From the NCBI GenBank assembly GCA_040506275.1, contig JBEVXD010000013.1, positions 70,286 to 134,285 on the forward strand: a DNA stretch of 64,000 nt, in the 5' to 3' direction. A program made the translations under genes and the position numbers. Under the pieces are notes generated by a model that saw only the letters and a program-made list of their open reading frames with translations, was not told where the DNA came from and made no database searches. Below are positions 1-8,413 of this stretch, piece after piece. Positions within the stretch are counted from its first letter, which is position 1; each line of letters opens with the position of its first letter. Source of the stretch: Thiodiazotropha sp040506275 (GTDB taxonomy: Bacteria > Pseudomonadota > Gammaproteobacteria > Chromatiales > Chromatiaceae).

Positions 1-456
1 TTGTGTCCACTTATCCGCTTCCCACTTGGTCAACTTCTGCATAAACTCAAGTTCAACACTAACGTGATCAGGAACGCCGGTAAATCCCGGCTCATAGTCG
101 AGTCCTGTTGTTTCGATAAACTTTTTTACACCAACGGTCTGGGTTCCCCACAAGCCACCTGTTCCACCGTCTGCCTCAGCAAAAATAGATTCATGTGCCG
201 ATATATGTGGGCCGGGACCGATGAATAAACGGGCATACTCGACTGCCAGTTCTTCCACCACCTCGGATTCGTGGTCGGTATAAAACCGCTCACCCAGTTC
301 CACTCCCATGCTGGAGAAGGCCCCCAGTAACTGGGGACCTTTCATCTCCTTAATGAGGGCCTCGCTGGGCTCCTCCCGGAAAACAGTGCTCAACAGTCCA
401 TAAATATCACTTCGTGACTTGGCACCATCGGCCAACTCTTTCCAGTCAGTACCCAT
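1..456 (-). CDS. TorD/DmsD-family molybdoenzyme chaperone (partial, C-terminus off window)
   Basis: The first 152 codons are open from an ATG at 456, preceded by a good ribosome binding site (CAGGAGG), and run off the window edge. The product has the TorD-family pattern: an N-terminal R-x3-Y-x-LLS helix (residues 15-24), a central EYARLFIGPG segment followed by PHISAHESIF, a Trp-Gly loop, and the PDHVSVELEFM helix near residue 130. Members of the family are cytoplasmic chaperones that bind the Tat signal of a molybdoenzyme and assist cofactor insertion before export. It lies 24 bp downstream of the molybdopterin oxidoreductase gene as the last visible gene of the leftward operon, so its client is almost certainly that enzyme. 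The family call is firm. The specific subfamily cannot be given. Confidence 0.88.
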   Translation of the reverse strand, partial: MGTDWKELADGAKSRSDIYGLLSTVFREEPSEALIKEMKGPQLLGAFSSMGVELGERFYTDHESEVVEELAVEYARLFIGPGPHISAHESIFAEADGGTGGLWGTQTVGVKKFIETTGLDYEPGFTGVPDHVSVELEFMQKLTKWEADKWTQ

Positions 457-480
457 CTCAATCCTCCTGTTAAATGAAAT

Positions 481-3003
481 TTACACTTTGGCAACTCTTA
501 CAACCGTATCCATCCACCGCTGACCACCACTGATCGGGTCCGAACTGTTTGGAATGATTGTGTTGGGGTGAATACCGTGCTTGTCCCACCACTTGTTCTT
601 AGCATCTGGATCCGCCGCGGCACCCCCAGGCATTGGCGAACTTTTACCTGAGCCGTAAATACCAGACTGTTGTCGCCCGAAGTGGTGTGAAATAGCAATA
701 ATGCCAGGGATGATACCTTCGGTAACATGGGCTGTAGTGGTTATCTCACCGAGGTCACTGGCTACCTTGATACGGTCACCTTCCTTAATGCCACGCTCGG
801 CCGCGGTCTTGCTATTGATCCATGCCGGATTGTCATGCTTAATCTCGGAGAGCCACTTGCAATGCGCTGTACGTGAGTGGGTGTGAACGGCTACCTTGTA
901 GGTGGTCAGGTGTAAGTCATCCTTACCCATCTTCTGATGTTCCGGGACAGGTGTGTAGGTCGGGAATGCGGGGAATCCCTTAGCCGCAAAGTTGTCGGAG
1001 TAGAAGTCGAGCAGACCGGACTTAAGGAACGACGTATTGGGTGGATAGGCCTTGCGCGGAGTGCCCTCAATATCCTGGGCAACATAGGCACTCTTGGCAC
1101 CCTCTACCCCAAGATAGCCTTTACTCTTAGCTTCAGCCTCGCTGACCCCTGCCTTCTTGTAGTTCCAGTAGACGCCTGTTTTTTCGTCGAGAATAATCCC
1201 ATCACCGGATACATCAGCTTTAGCTTCGTAGAAGCCGAAGTTGGGCTTGGCATCCTTATCGTGCCAGACACCATGTTTCTTCATGTATTCGAAACCACCG
1301 GCCTCTTTGACTCCGGGAGTCATCTCGCAAGATTGGCGAACATAATCCTCCTTGGTTGTGTAAGCAACTTCAATTCCCAACCGTTTCGCCAGACCTGCAA
1401 AGACTTCACCTTGATCCCTAGACTCGCCAAGCGGTTTGATGAGGGGTTGGCGAATGTAGTATTCAGCAACCCCGGTTGGTGACACCATATCCTCATAATC
1501 CCATCGCTCCAGATAGGTGACATCCGGCAAGATGAGATCGGCATATTGTGATGATTCGTCATAGACAATGTTTGTGTTGACATAAAAGGGAATCAGGCTT
1601 TCATCTTTTAGAACGGCTTCCGCTTCAATGTTGTTGCCGTTGATGAAAGCTTGATTGTTACAACTCGACCAGTAGACCTTAGGCCGTCCGTTTTGGCCAT
1701 CCTTGATCATCGGAAGGTTCTGCTGGCTACATTGATGGGTTGGGAAAGCGGCCTCACCAGGAAACCCGTTTACGATATCAAGCGCTTTTTGAAGTTTGGC
1801 TTTTGGTGAATGTGGATGTTTCCAGCCAGCACCGACACCCATGACTCTGCCACCTTTTCTATCAAGGTTGTTAGTAATGGCTGACAGTAACATCGCTGCA
1901 CGTTCCTGGTCCGCTCCATGATAATGCATAACAGTACCACGATAACCTATCAGGCAGGCCGACTTAGCCTTCGCGTAACCGCGAGCAATCTCCTTTATTT
2001 TCGCAGCAGGGACACCGCTCTCTTTCTCTGCAAACTCCGGAGTAAACTTCGCTACATGCTCTTTAATAGCGGTTATTTTCTCACTCTCAGTTGCATGATA
2101 GTCCGGAGATACACGCATGTATTTAAGATGATCTTTTCGGAACAAGCCTTCGTTCATAATGACATTGACCATGGACAACATAACCAGGCCATCCATACCA
2201 ACTTTTATCGGAATCCATTCCGTTGATTTGGCAGCGGTGTTCGAAAGACGCACATCGAAAGTGTATAGCGGAACATTACGCTCAACCATAGCCCGGATCA
2301 GCCGTTGGGAGGTAGGGATATGATTGGTGTGAGTTTCGAACTGGTTGGAACCAAAATTCACCACGTAATCGGTATGATCGTAGTCCCAGTTATCGTACAT
2401 ACCTCCCCATAAGCTCTCCTGACCAACCCACTTAGGCCCTTCACAAACCGAGGTGTGGGTACCGATGGTTTGGGAACCGAAGGCATCCATGAAGTCATGC
2501 ATGATCGAAGACTGGCTGCCCTTGTGGCGTCCGTATTGATACATGAATAACTCCGGTGTTCCCGCATCGAGAAGCGGTTTGAGCTTTGACGCCATCAGAT
2601 CCAGGGCCTCGTCCCAGGAGATCCGCTTCCATTTATGCTCACCTCTTTTACCGACTCGCTGCATTGGGTAGAGAATGCGATCCGGGAAGTAGACATGGTT
2701 AACACCTGCCTGCCCCTTGGCGCAGAGTTTGCCCAAGGTTCGGATAGAGTCAGGGTGACCCTCCAGTTTCACCAGGCGCCCATCTTCGACATAACCGATC
2801 ATGGCATCACGGGTCACACACTGCCAACAAGCTGTAGGGATTGCCTGTAGCTCCTTCTTCGTGGATGGAGAAAAGTCACGTCCCCCTTCCTGCAGCTTGA
2901 TCTTCCCAGCCAATGCCTTCTGATTAAACCCTAACCCTGCAGCCATTGCACAGCTGCTGCCTGCAGCTAACTTTATAAAATTACGACGATTTAAATTTTT
3001 CAT
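481..3003 (-). CDS. Tat-exported molybdopterin oxidoreductase catalytic subunit (DMSO reductase superfamily)
   Basis: This is an 840-residue catalytic subunit of a periplasmic respiratory molybdoenzyme. A Tat signal is visible (LNRRNFIKLAAG, residues 4-15). The N-terminal FS0 iron-sulfur site reads C59-x2-C62-x3-D66 ... C94, so the third cysteine expected in the usual Cx2Cx3C motif is Asp. The segment HTSVCEG (C187) matches the place where a Cys ligates molybdenum in the PsrA/PhsA/ArrA/ArxA group. The C-terminal quarter has the pterin-binding fold (HTHSRTAHCKWLSE, then AERGIKEGDRIKV). The gene follows the ferredoxin subunit by 32 bp with an AGAGGA-type ribosome site and precedes a TorD chaperone. 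Context (PhnD-like sensor, sigma54 activator) recalls arx/aio/ttr oxyanion systems, but substrate and direction of electron flow cannot be read from sequence. Polysulfide, thiosulfate, tetrathionate, arsenic or selenium oxyanions are all possible. Confidence 0.9.
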   Translation of the reverse strand: MKNLNRRNFIKLAAGSSCAMAAGLGFNQKALAGKIKLQEGGRDFSPSTKKELQAIPTACWQCVTRDAMIGYVEDGRLVKLEGHPDSIRTLGKLCAKGQAGVNHVYFPDRILYPMQRVGKRGEHKWKRISWDEALDLMASKLKPLLDAGTPELFMYQYGRHKGSQSSIMHDFMDAFGSQTIGTHTSVCEGPKWVGQESLWGGMYDNWDYDHTDYVVNFGSNQFETHTNHIPTSQRLIRAMVERNVPLYTFDVRLSNTAAKSTEWIPIKVGMDGLVMLSMVNVIMNEGLFRKDHLKYMRVSPDYHATESEKITAIKEHVAKFTPEFAEKESGVPAAKIKEIARGYAKAKSACLIGYRGTVMHYHGADQERAAMLLSAITNNLDRKGGRVMGVGAGWKHPHSPKAKLQKALDIVNGFPGEAAFPTHQCSQQNLPMIKDGQNGRPKVYWSSCNNQAFINGNNIEAEAVLKDESLIPFYVNTNIVYDESSQYADLILPDVTYLERWDYEDMVSPTGVAEYYIRQPLIKPLGESRDQGEVFAGLAKRLGIEVAYTTKEDYVRQSCEMTPGVKEAGGFEYMKKHGVWHDKDAKPNFGFYEAKADVSGDGIILDEKTGVYWNYKKAGVSEAEAKSKGYLGVEGAKSAYVAQDIEGTPRKAYPPNTSFLKSGLLDFYSDNFAAKGFPAFPTYTPVPEHQKMGKDDLHLTTYKVAVHTHSRTAHCKWLSEIKHDNPAWINSKTAAERGIKEGDRIKVASDLGEITTTAHVTEGIIPGIIAISHHFGRQQSGIYGSGKSSPMPGGAAADPDAKNKWWDKHGIHPNTIIPNSSDPISGGQRWMDTVVRVAKV

Positions 3004-3035
3004 ATCAATTCCTCTCTAATACGAGCACACAGGGA

Positions 3036-3890
3036 TTACACGATCTGATCCACAAAATGGTCCAGCTTGCCCTTCTTCCGTTGCGTATAGAGTGCTTTCA
3101 ACAAATTATCTGGATCGATATAAAACACATGTGGGTTGGTTCCTTCCTCGTGAAGCAATACGTTATCGGGAGTAGCCAGGTTGTGCTCTTTGACAAGCTT
3201 CGATACCTGACTCTCTGGATCGTTAAGATCACCGAAGATTCGGGCTCGTCCCTGACAGGTATTAACACAAGACGGTTCAATACCGTTGTCTACACGATGG
3301 GCGCACATATCACATTTATCTGCTGCCTGTTTAGTGGGATCCCCACCAGCCTTTACAAAGGGGTCGAATGAACGAACGCCATACGGGCAGGCATCAATAC
3401 ATTTACCGCAACCAATACACTTCTCTTTATCTATCAGAATCAAGCCATCCGGTCGTTTGTAAGTAGCGCCACTACGGTAACGTATTGTCTTTCCATCAGC
3501 CGTCTTAAACTTGGCACGATCGCCGGGGAATTCTGGACAAGCTTTAACACACGGAGGAACACCATCTTTTTTGTTTCCTTCACAATGGTTACACATCAAA
3601 GGCAGGAACGCCTTTTTCGTTTTAGGAAAAGTTCCCATTGTTTTCTCTTGAATAACAGCTCTGAATCGACCAAGAGAGACCCTGTTTTCCGATTTACAGG
3701 CTACCGTACAGGCGCGGCAACCAATACATCGCCTGAGGTCCATAACCATTGCCCAGCGTGGTGCCTTTTTCGATTCCGCTGCTTGTAGATTGACGCCAGG
3801 TGTCACCACTGCAGCAGCTCCAACGGCTGCCGCTCCGGCGCCACTTAGGAATTTTCGTCGACTGATATCTGGTGCTTTTGTTTTACTCAT
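3036..3890 (-). CDS. Tat-exported four-cluster 4Fe-4S ferredoxin subunit (DmsB/TtrB/PsrB type)
   Basis: This is the electron-transfer subunit of the molybdoenzyme, 284 residues. It carries its own Tat signal (SRRKFLSGAGA, residues 10-20), which is uncommon for PsrB or DmsB subunits but is seen in TtrB-like proteins. Sixteen cysteines form four ferredoxin-type clusters: CIGCRACTVAC (55-65), CNHC...CVKAC (100-118), CIGCGKCIDAC (158-168) and CDMC...CVNTC (193-212). None is missing. It sits 15 bp after the multihaem cytochrome gene and 32 bp before the catalytic subunit, so the three are surely co-transcribed. The inferred path is quinol pool to multihaem cytochrome to this protein to the molybdenum subunit, or the reverse for an oxidase. 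Confidence 0.92.
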   Translation of the reverse strand: MSKTKAPDISRRKFLSGAGAAAVGAAAVVTPGVNLQAAESKKAPRWAMVMDLRRCIGCRACTVACKSENRVSLGRFRAVIQEKTMGTFPKTKKAFLPLMCNHCEGNKKDGVPPCVKACPEFPGDRAKFKTADGKTIRYRSGATYKRPDGLILIDKEKCIGCGKCIDACPYGVRSFDPFVKAGGDPTKQAADKCDMCAHRVDNGIEPSCVNTCQGRARIFGDLNDPESQVSKLVKEHNLATPDNVLLHEEGTNPHVFYIDPDNLLKALYTQRKKGKLDHFVDQIV

Positions 3891-3905
3891 CTTGTTCTCT
3901 CCTGT

Positions 3906-5483
3906 TCATCTCATCACCTCCGAATCTGTTAATGGTGCTAGGGACACTTCCTGGTCAATCACCATCGCTTCCTCTATAAGGTCTATGGTGTCTTCGAAAT
4001 TGCCAAATGCACCATCGAGAATGGTGATTGCATACTTTTTGTTATGTACGCCATTGCCGACTCGTACAATATTAAGTAGCTCACTTCCCTTAGCGATCAT
4101 TGCCTCGGCTTGACTCAGTTGCTCCTTGTTTAGACTATCTCTTGAATCAGCGAGAAGTTGCAGCGCTTCTGCTTCGACTTCCTGTGCACTTTCAACTTCT
4201 TTCTCCAGCTGTCTTTTCCAATCACCAAGCATCTTATAGTGCTGTTTCGTATGACAGGCTGCACAGGTTTCACCCGCCGCAGTCCTTACATCGTGTCCTC
4301 GACTCACTGCCTTTTTAAGATGGCAGGCCATGCAATTGACATTGACCTCATACATCAAATGCGGAACACCCGAGATTTCACCATCAACCGGCTCACCGGA
4401 TAGGAGTAGCTTCTGGTATTTATGCTGATCGACATGACAGAGTTGACAATCCTCCCGTACAAAATCGAGATGATCGGTTCTGTTCTTGTGTTCGACCACA
4501 CTATGACAATCGAAGCAATCAGCCTTATCAGGAATATGTTTGTCATGCATCAGAGCTTTGTCACCCGCAGAGGCCAACAGTGTCTGACTCCGGTTGTGGC
4601 ATGTCAGACATCCGTTAGAAACGACATTACCGGTTTCGATCTCTCCGTGTCCTTTTACCACCTCAAAGTGGCAACTCTCGCAAGCCACATCCGATTCTTG
4701 AATGGTCTGATGGGTAATTGGTTTCTTGGTTGTTGACTCATCACCAACCTGTAGCTGGCTCTGTAATGAGCTGGTAGGAATCGTGTGACAGATATCGCAA
4801 CGAGATTTTCCCTCGTTGAAATTAATAGAAGGTTTACCCGCAAAACTAATCTTTTTAAAATCACCCTCTGCACAGCATTCACCCATCTTTGCTATCTCAA
4901 GGGTGGGTTTATCCAATTTCAAATGGCATAGAAAACAGATCTCATTTGGAACCTCGAAATGCTTGCTCTCCGATGTTTTGAAGTGGCAGGTATCACAGGT
5001 AATCTTGTGTCCATCCAGCGCCTGATCACTAAAGTGAATCTCGTGCTTGAAGCGAACATTATCTGTAAGCTCTATCTCCTTCTGCGCCAGCTGATCACGA
5101 TTATGGCAACCAGACTGGAGGCAGGCTCCATCCTTTATGACAGGGCGTATTGGTAGTGGAGCATCGGGGTCGTAAAGGTAAGCTGCCAGATGACGTAATC
5201 CTTCGTATTTTGCCTTAAGTGATTTATGTTCACCCGGCAGAAAGTGACAATCAACGCAATCAGCCTGCTTCCCATCCGGATTGTTTGCTTTATGATGAGA
5301 ATTACCCTTCCAGGCTTCATACTGCTCTGTCATGGTGTGGCAGCTACCACCACAAAATGAGGACTGAGAGGTGTAGTACTCAACCCCCTGGTAGGCGATC
5401 AATAATGTTATGGCAATCCCAATGAATAGAAGTATCAGCAGTCTCCAGGTAACTTGAAACACAACTCCACTGCTACTACTCAT
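3906..5483 (-). CDS. Membrane-anchored dodecahaem cytochrome c with NapC/NirT-like N-terminus
   Basis: This is a 525-residue cytochrome with one N-terminal membrane helix (about residues 8-30) followed by a NapC/NirT-like region. I count twelve haem c sites: ten standard CX2CH plus a first site CGGSCH (CX3CH) and a third site CLQSGCH (CX4CH). The C-terminal ~110 residues have no haem motif and look helical and acidic. The chosen start is the ATG at 5483, which has GAAGAGG eight bases upstream; a longer reading from 5513 has no such site. As first gene of the operon it probably exchanges electrons with the quinone pool and with the ferredoxin and molybdenum subunits, taking the place of an NrfD-type membrane subunit. 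This exact architecture is not one I can match to a named protein. Confidence 0.87.
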   Translation of the reverse strand: MSSSSGVVFQVTWRLLILLFIGIAITLLIAYQGVEYYTSQSSFCGGSCHTMTEQYEAWKGNSHHKANNPDGKQADCVDCHFLPGEHKSLKAKYEGLRHLAAYLYDPDAPLPIRPVIKDGACLQSGCHNRDQLAQKEIELTDNVRFKHEIHFSDQALDGHKITCDTCHFKTSESKHFEVPNEICFLCHLKLDKPTLEIAKMGECCAEGDFKKISFAGKPSINFNEGKSRCDICHTIPTSSLQSQLQVGDESTTKKPITHQTIQESDVACESCHFEVVKGHGEIETGNVVSNGCLTCHNRSQTLLASAGDKALMHDKHIPDKADCFDCHSVVEHKNRTDHLDFVREDCQLCHVDQHKYQKLLLSGEPVDGEISGVPHLMYEVNVNCMACHLKKAVSRGHDVRTAAGETCAACHTKQHYKMLGDWKRQLEKEVESAQEVEAEALQLLADSRDSLNKEQLSQAEAMIAKGSELLNIVRVGNGVHNKKYAITILDGAFGNFEDTIDLIEEAMVIDQEVSLAPLTDSEVMR

Positions 5484-5567
5484 CGTCATTGCCTCTTCCC
5501 ATTCCAATGCCATGCTTTCGTCTGAATATTCCGGTGATTCTCGGAATAAACGCTTTTACGTAACACA

Positions 5568-5582
5568 GCAAGAGGCTTGCCA
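5568..5582 (-). promoter_or_regulatory. sigma54 (-24/-12) promoter of the molybdoenzyme operon
   Basis: On the minus strand the sequence reads TGGCAAGCCTCTTGC. This has the GG and GC doublets exactly ten bases apart and fits the RpoN consensus TGGCAC-N5-TTGC at nearly every position. It points at the cytochrome gene, with the transcript start expected near 5556 and a leader of about 70 bases. The divergent operon encodes an NtrC-type sigma54 activator, which makes the call coherent. Confidence 0.85.
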
Positions 5583-5645
5583 GATTCATATCTATATGAA
5601 ATAGCGGGAATAAATGTATGCAGCGCAGTGATGGACTAATATTTA

Positions 5646-5661
5646 GTTACCTGATGGTAAC
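5646..5661. promoter_or_regulatory. Proximal activator dyad GTTACC-N4-GGTAAC
   Basis: A perfect 16 bp dyad, GTTACCTGATGGTAAC, centred about 98 bp upstream of the predicted sigma54 transcript start. The same half-sites recur 91 bp further away. Position, symmetry and pairing are typical of enhancer sites for NtrC-family activators, so binding by the adjacent response regulator is inferred. Confidence 0.72.
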
Positions 5662-5736
5662 GTTTCCAATTACTCAGTAACTTTCCAGATTATTATCTTT
5701 ATTTCATACAGTTAAGTAATTAACACGATATAAAGA

Positions 5737-5752
5737 GTTACCAATAGGTAAC
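5737..5752. promoter_or_regulatory. Distal activator dyad GTTACC-N4-GGTAAC
   Basis: Second copy of the dyad, GTTACCAATAGGTAAC, with identical 6 bp arms and a different 4 bp centre, so the arms rather than the spacer are conserved. It lies about 189 bp upstream of the predicted transcript start of the molybdoenzyme operon. Confidence 0.72.
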
Positions 5753-6054
5753 AAGCTTCATGATGAAAGTAAGATAAATCGAAAACGCCCTTCACTCTTT
5801 GAGAAAAGAAGCTAATAATAACCTCATAGGTTAACTCAACTGACCTATTACAATAAGCAAAAAGCAGTATCCACAAATATAATAATAAATGAATTATCTT
5901 GTACTTGGATGGTAATAATCGTTAAGAATCCAAGAAGATTTAGCCATCACGGCTTTTATACTATGCAGATAACACAACATATACATACAGCAATGATGGT
6001 ACCGAGTGATAATTCAGCGGTATCACCTGCAAGTTACCTTAACGAGGAATCCAT
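5753..6054. other. AT-rich divergent intergenic remainder
   Basis: This part of the spacer between the two divergent operons carries no gene. A lone half-like site, GTTACCTTAAC, sits just upstream of the binding-protein gene (near 6033). I see no clear sigma54 or sigma70 promoter for the sensor operon. Confidence 0.5.
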
Positions 6055-6924
6055 GTGCGATTGATCTATCTTCTATTGCTTTTATGGATTACCCCAACCT
6101 ATGCTGCCAAGGCTGAACAACCTATCCGTTTTGGTTTGACGGCTGTAGTACTTACTGAAAATCTCAGATTTCTAGACCAGTGGAGCCAATACCTGAGTCA
6201 AAAAATGGGCCGCAAGGTAGAGTTTGTGCTCAGGAAGTCATATCGAGAGGTGATGGATCTATTGGATTCCGGTGGCATCGAGTTCGCTTGGATCTGTGGC
6301 TACCCTTACGTCCAAACACGAACACCGGAATCTCTTAAGCTCATGACTGTACCTATCTACCGGGGGGCGCCTCGCTATCACTCTTATATCATCGTCCACC
6401 ACACCAGCCCCTATAGTCACTTTAACGATCTGAAAGGGAAAATTTTCGCCTTCTCTGATCCTGACTCAAATTCCGGCTTCCTCTATCCACTGACTTTAAT
6501 AACAGAGAAGGATGCAAAACCAGAGACTTTTTTCAGACACTCATTTTTCACCTTCAATCACGCTGAGACGATACAAGCAGTTTCCGAACAAGTTGCAGAT
6601 GGTGGAGCAGTAGATTCTTACATATGGGATTACCTTGCTATCTTTAGACCAGATATCACGGAGAAGACTCGAATAATAAAGAGATCTCCAAGCTTTGGAT
6701 TCCCACCTATTGTTTCTCGTTTAGGGGTAAACACCAATACTGTCAACTTGATGAAGAGTACACTTGAGGATATGGACAAGGATTCAATCGGCAAAACACT
6801 TCTTGCTCGTCTCAAACTTGATGGATTTGGTCATTTTTCAGATTCACTGTTCAACGGAATACGCGCTTCGGTAAACGCAACTCAACGAACCGGCTTAATG
6901 CCCGCAATGATAGCAACTGATTAA
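6055..6924 (+). CDS. PhnD-like periplasmic binding protein, probable sensor component (ArxX/AioX-like)
   Basis: This is a 289-residue secreted protein with a clear signal peptide (residues 1-18, ending in AA-KA). The body fits the phosphate/phosphonate-binding-like PBP family: IRFGLTAVVLTENLRFLDQW at the start, LRKSYREVMDLLDSGGIEFAW, then ICGYPYVQTR and FAFSDPDSNSGFLYP. Start is the GTG at 6055 with GAGGA six bases upstream; an overlapping ATG at 6053 is out of frame and stops at once. Neither ABC permease nor ATPase genes follow, whereas a histidine kinase begins 13 bp downstream. This order matches the XSR three-component sensors of arsenite oxidase loci and the TtrS sensor domain, so it likely binds the enzyme's substrate and signals to the kinase. 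Confidence 0.85.
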   Translation: MRLIYLLLLLWITPTYAAKAEQPIRFGLTAVVLTENLRFLDQWSQYLSQKMGRKVEFVLRKSYREVMDLLDSGGIEFAWICGYPYVQTRTPESLKLMTVPIYRGAPRYHSYIIVHHTSPYSHFNDLKGKIFAFSDPDSNSGFLYPLTLITEKDAKPETFFRHSFFTFNHAETIQAVSEQVADGGAVDSYIWDYLAIFRPDITEKTRIIKRSPSFGFPPIVSRLGVNTNTVNLMKSTLEDMDKDSIGKTLLARLKLDGFGHFSDSLFNGIRASVNATQRTGLMPAMIATD

Positions 6925-6937
6925 ATACCCCGCGCAA

Positions 6938-8413
6938 ATGTTCATACTTAAACCAAAATCCTGGCCATTGTCGATCAAGTTATCGCTTACCATAACTACT
7001 GTAGTGGCTGCTGTCGGTTTCATGATCGGCGGAGTGATGATTGTTCAAGACTGGACACGCTTTCACGAAATGTTGGGTGAAAAAGCTCTTTTACTTTCTG
7101 AATCAATTGCGGTCACAACCCCTAAGGCAATGCTACGCAATGACTATTGGCTGCTTTATCAAAGTCTGAAAAATATGGCCTCAAAAAGACCGGAAACAAG
7201 CGGTGATCATGGTGTTATTACAGCGATGATACTTGATGCCGAAGGTAAGGTTCAGGCACATCTTCATCCGGCTGACAATCCAATGGGACTACCATTTTCA
7301 CCAACCAATCAGATTGAACAGAATCTCTACGAACAGGCGATGAGTGCAAGAACAGCCATTGTTTTAAGCAGCGATGGTTTCTCAAAAACAGGCTTTCAGG
7401 AAGGTGTTGTTCCACTATTCTCTGATCAGAAATATATGGGTGTAGTCAGAGTTCGTTTGTCTATTGCTCAGTTATACGATAAAGCAAAAAGTACAGCAGT
7501 CATTATTCTTGCCTTGATATTCTGCTTTGTTATTATCGGCAGCGCTTTGGGTACCATAGTAGCCAGACGCATGGTCAAGCCACTCACTGCAGTCACTCAA
7601 GGTTTAGAAGCTGTCGGCCGAGGTGAAATGACAGATTTCTCACCTATCCCAATAAAGGAGAAGGATGAAATCGGTCGCCTCAGCGTCACCTTCAACAAAA
7701 TTATGGCTGAATTAGCTGAAAAGAAAATGCTTGAAGAAGAGATTGCAATGAGCGAAAAACTGGTTGCGCTTGGCCGCATCACTGCAGGTGTCGCACATGA
7801 AGTCAATAACCCACTTGCAGGCCTTCTAAATTGTATCGACACATTGCGTAAACATCCGAACGACAAAATACTTATCGATCGTTACTTACCGGTAATCGAT
7901 CAGGGCCTGCACAGAATCAAAGAGATCGTCCACAATCTACTGGTGGGACTTAAGATTGAGGAGGGAGATGAATCGATAAGTATTGAGCACATCGATAAGC
8001 TACACGACCTGATATCCGCTGAAGTTGACGACAAGGATATCGATATCATCTGGGAAAATAAAACAGATCAAAAACTCCATATACCTGGCAAGACTGAACA
8101 GATTGTATGTAACTTGCTAAAGAATGCAGTGGAGGTTGTTCCGGATGGCGGTAGAGTCATTTGCAATATTCATCAGAGTGGCCCCTATCTGATCATTGAA
8201 GTCAGCGATAATGGTCCAGGAATCCCCTCCAATATAAGAAATAAACTGTTTGATCCTTTTTTCACTACCAAACCTGATGGCACGGGATTAGGTCTCTGGA
8301 TAATCTATCGACTTGTCCAGAGTATGGAAGGAATTATTGAGGTAAAAAGTGAGGAAGGTCAGGGTACAACATTCCATGTTGCAATACCGGTTATCACAAA
8401 GAAGGCTGCCTGA
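6938..8413 (+). CDS. Membrane sensor histidine kinase (HAMP, HisKA, HATPase)
   Basis: 491 residues. Two membrane helices (about 14-36 and 186-209) bracket a periplasmic domain of roughly 150 residues, followed by HAMP (about 205-260), a dimerisation/phosphoacceptor domain with H287 in ITAGVAHEVNNPLAG, and an HATPase domain with the N box (LLKNAVEVV), G1 (VSDNGPGI) and G2 (GTGLGLWI). It is the middle gene of a three-gene operon: the binding protein ends 13 bp upstream and the response regulator start overlaps its stop (TGATG at 8411-8415). It probably receives the ligand state from the binding protein across the membrane and phosphorylates the sigma54 activator. Confidence 0.93.
   Translation: MFILKPKSWPLSIKLSLTITTVVAAVGFMIGGVMIVQDWTRFHEMLGEKALLLSESIAVTTPKAMLRNDYWLLYQSLKNMASKRPETSGDHGVITAMILDAEGKVQAHLHPADNPMGLPFSPTNQIEQNLYEQAMSARTAIVLSSDGFSKTGFQEGVVPLFSDQKYMGVVRVRLSIAQLYDKAKSTAVIILALIFCFVIIGSALGTIVARRMVKPLTAVTQGLEAVGRGEMTDFSPIPIKEKDEIGRLSVTFNKIMAELAEKKMLEEEIAMSEKLVALGRITAGVAHEVNNPLAGLLNCIDTLRKHPNDKILIDRYLPVIDQGLHRIKEIVHNLLVGLKIEEGDESISIEHIDKLHDLISAEVDDKDIDIIWENKTDQKLHIPGKTEQIVCNLLKNAVEVVPDGGRVICNIHQSGPYLIIEVSDNGPGIPSNIRNKLFDPFFTTKPDGTGLGLWIIYRLVQSMEGIIEVKSEEGQGTTFHVAIPVITKKAA

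Noticed and set aside
1..228. Plus-strand open frame of 75 codons at the window start
   Set aside because: It lies antisense to the TorD-type chaperone frame, which has a ribosome site and family motifs.
937..1482. Long plus-strand frame (181 codons) inside the molybdoenzyme gene
   Set aside because: Antisense shadow of a clearly conserved coding sequence; no family pattern and no ribosome site.
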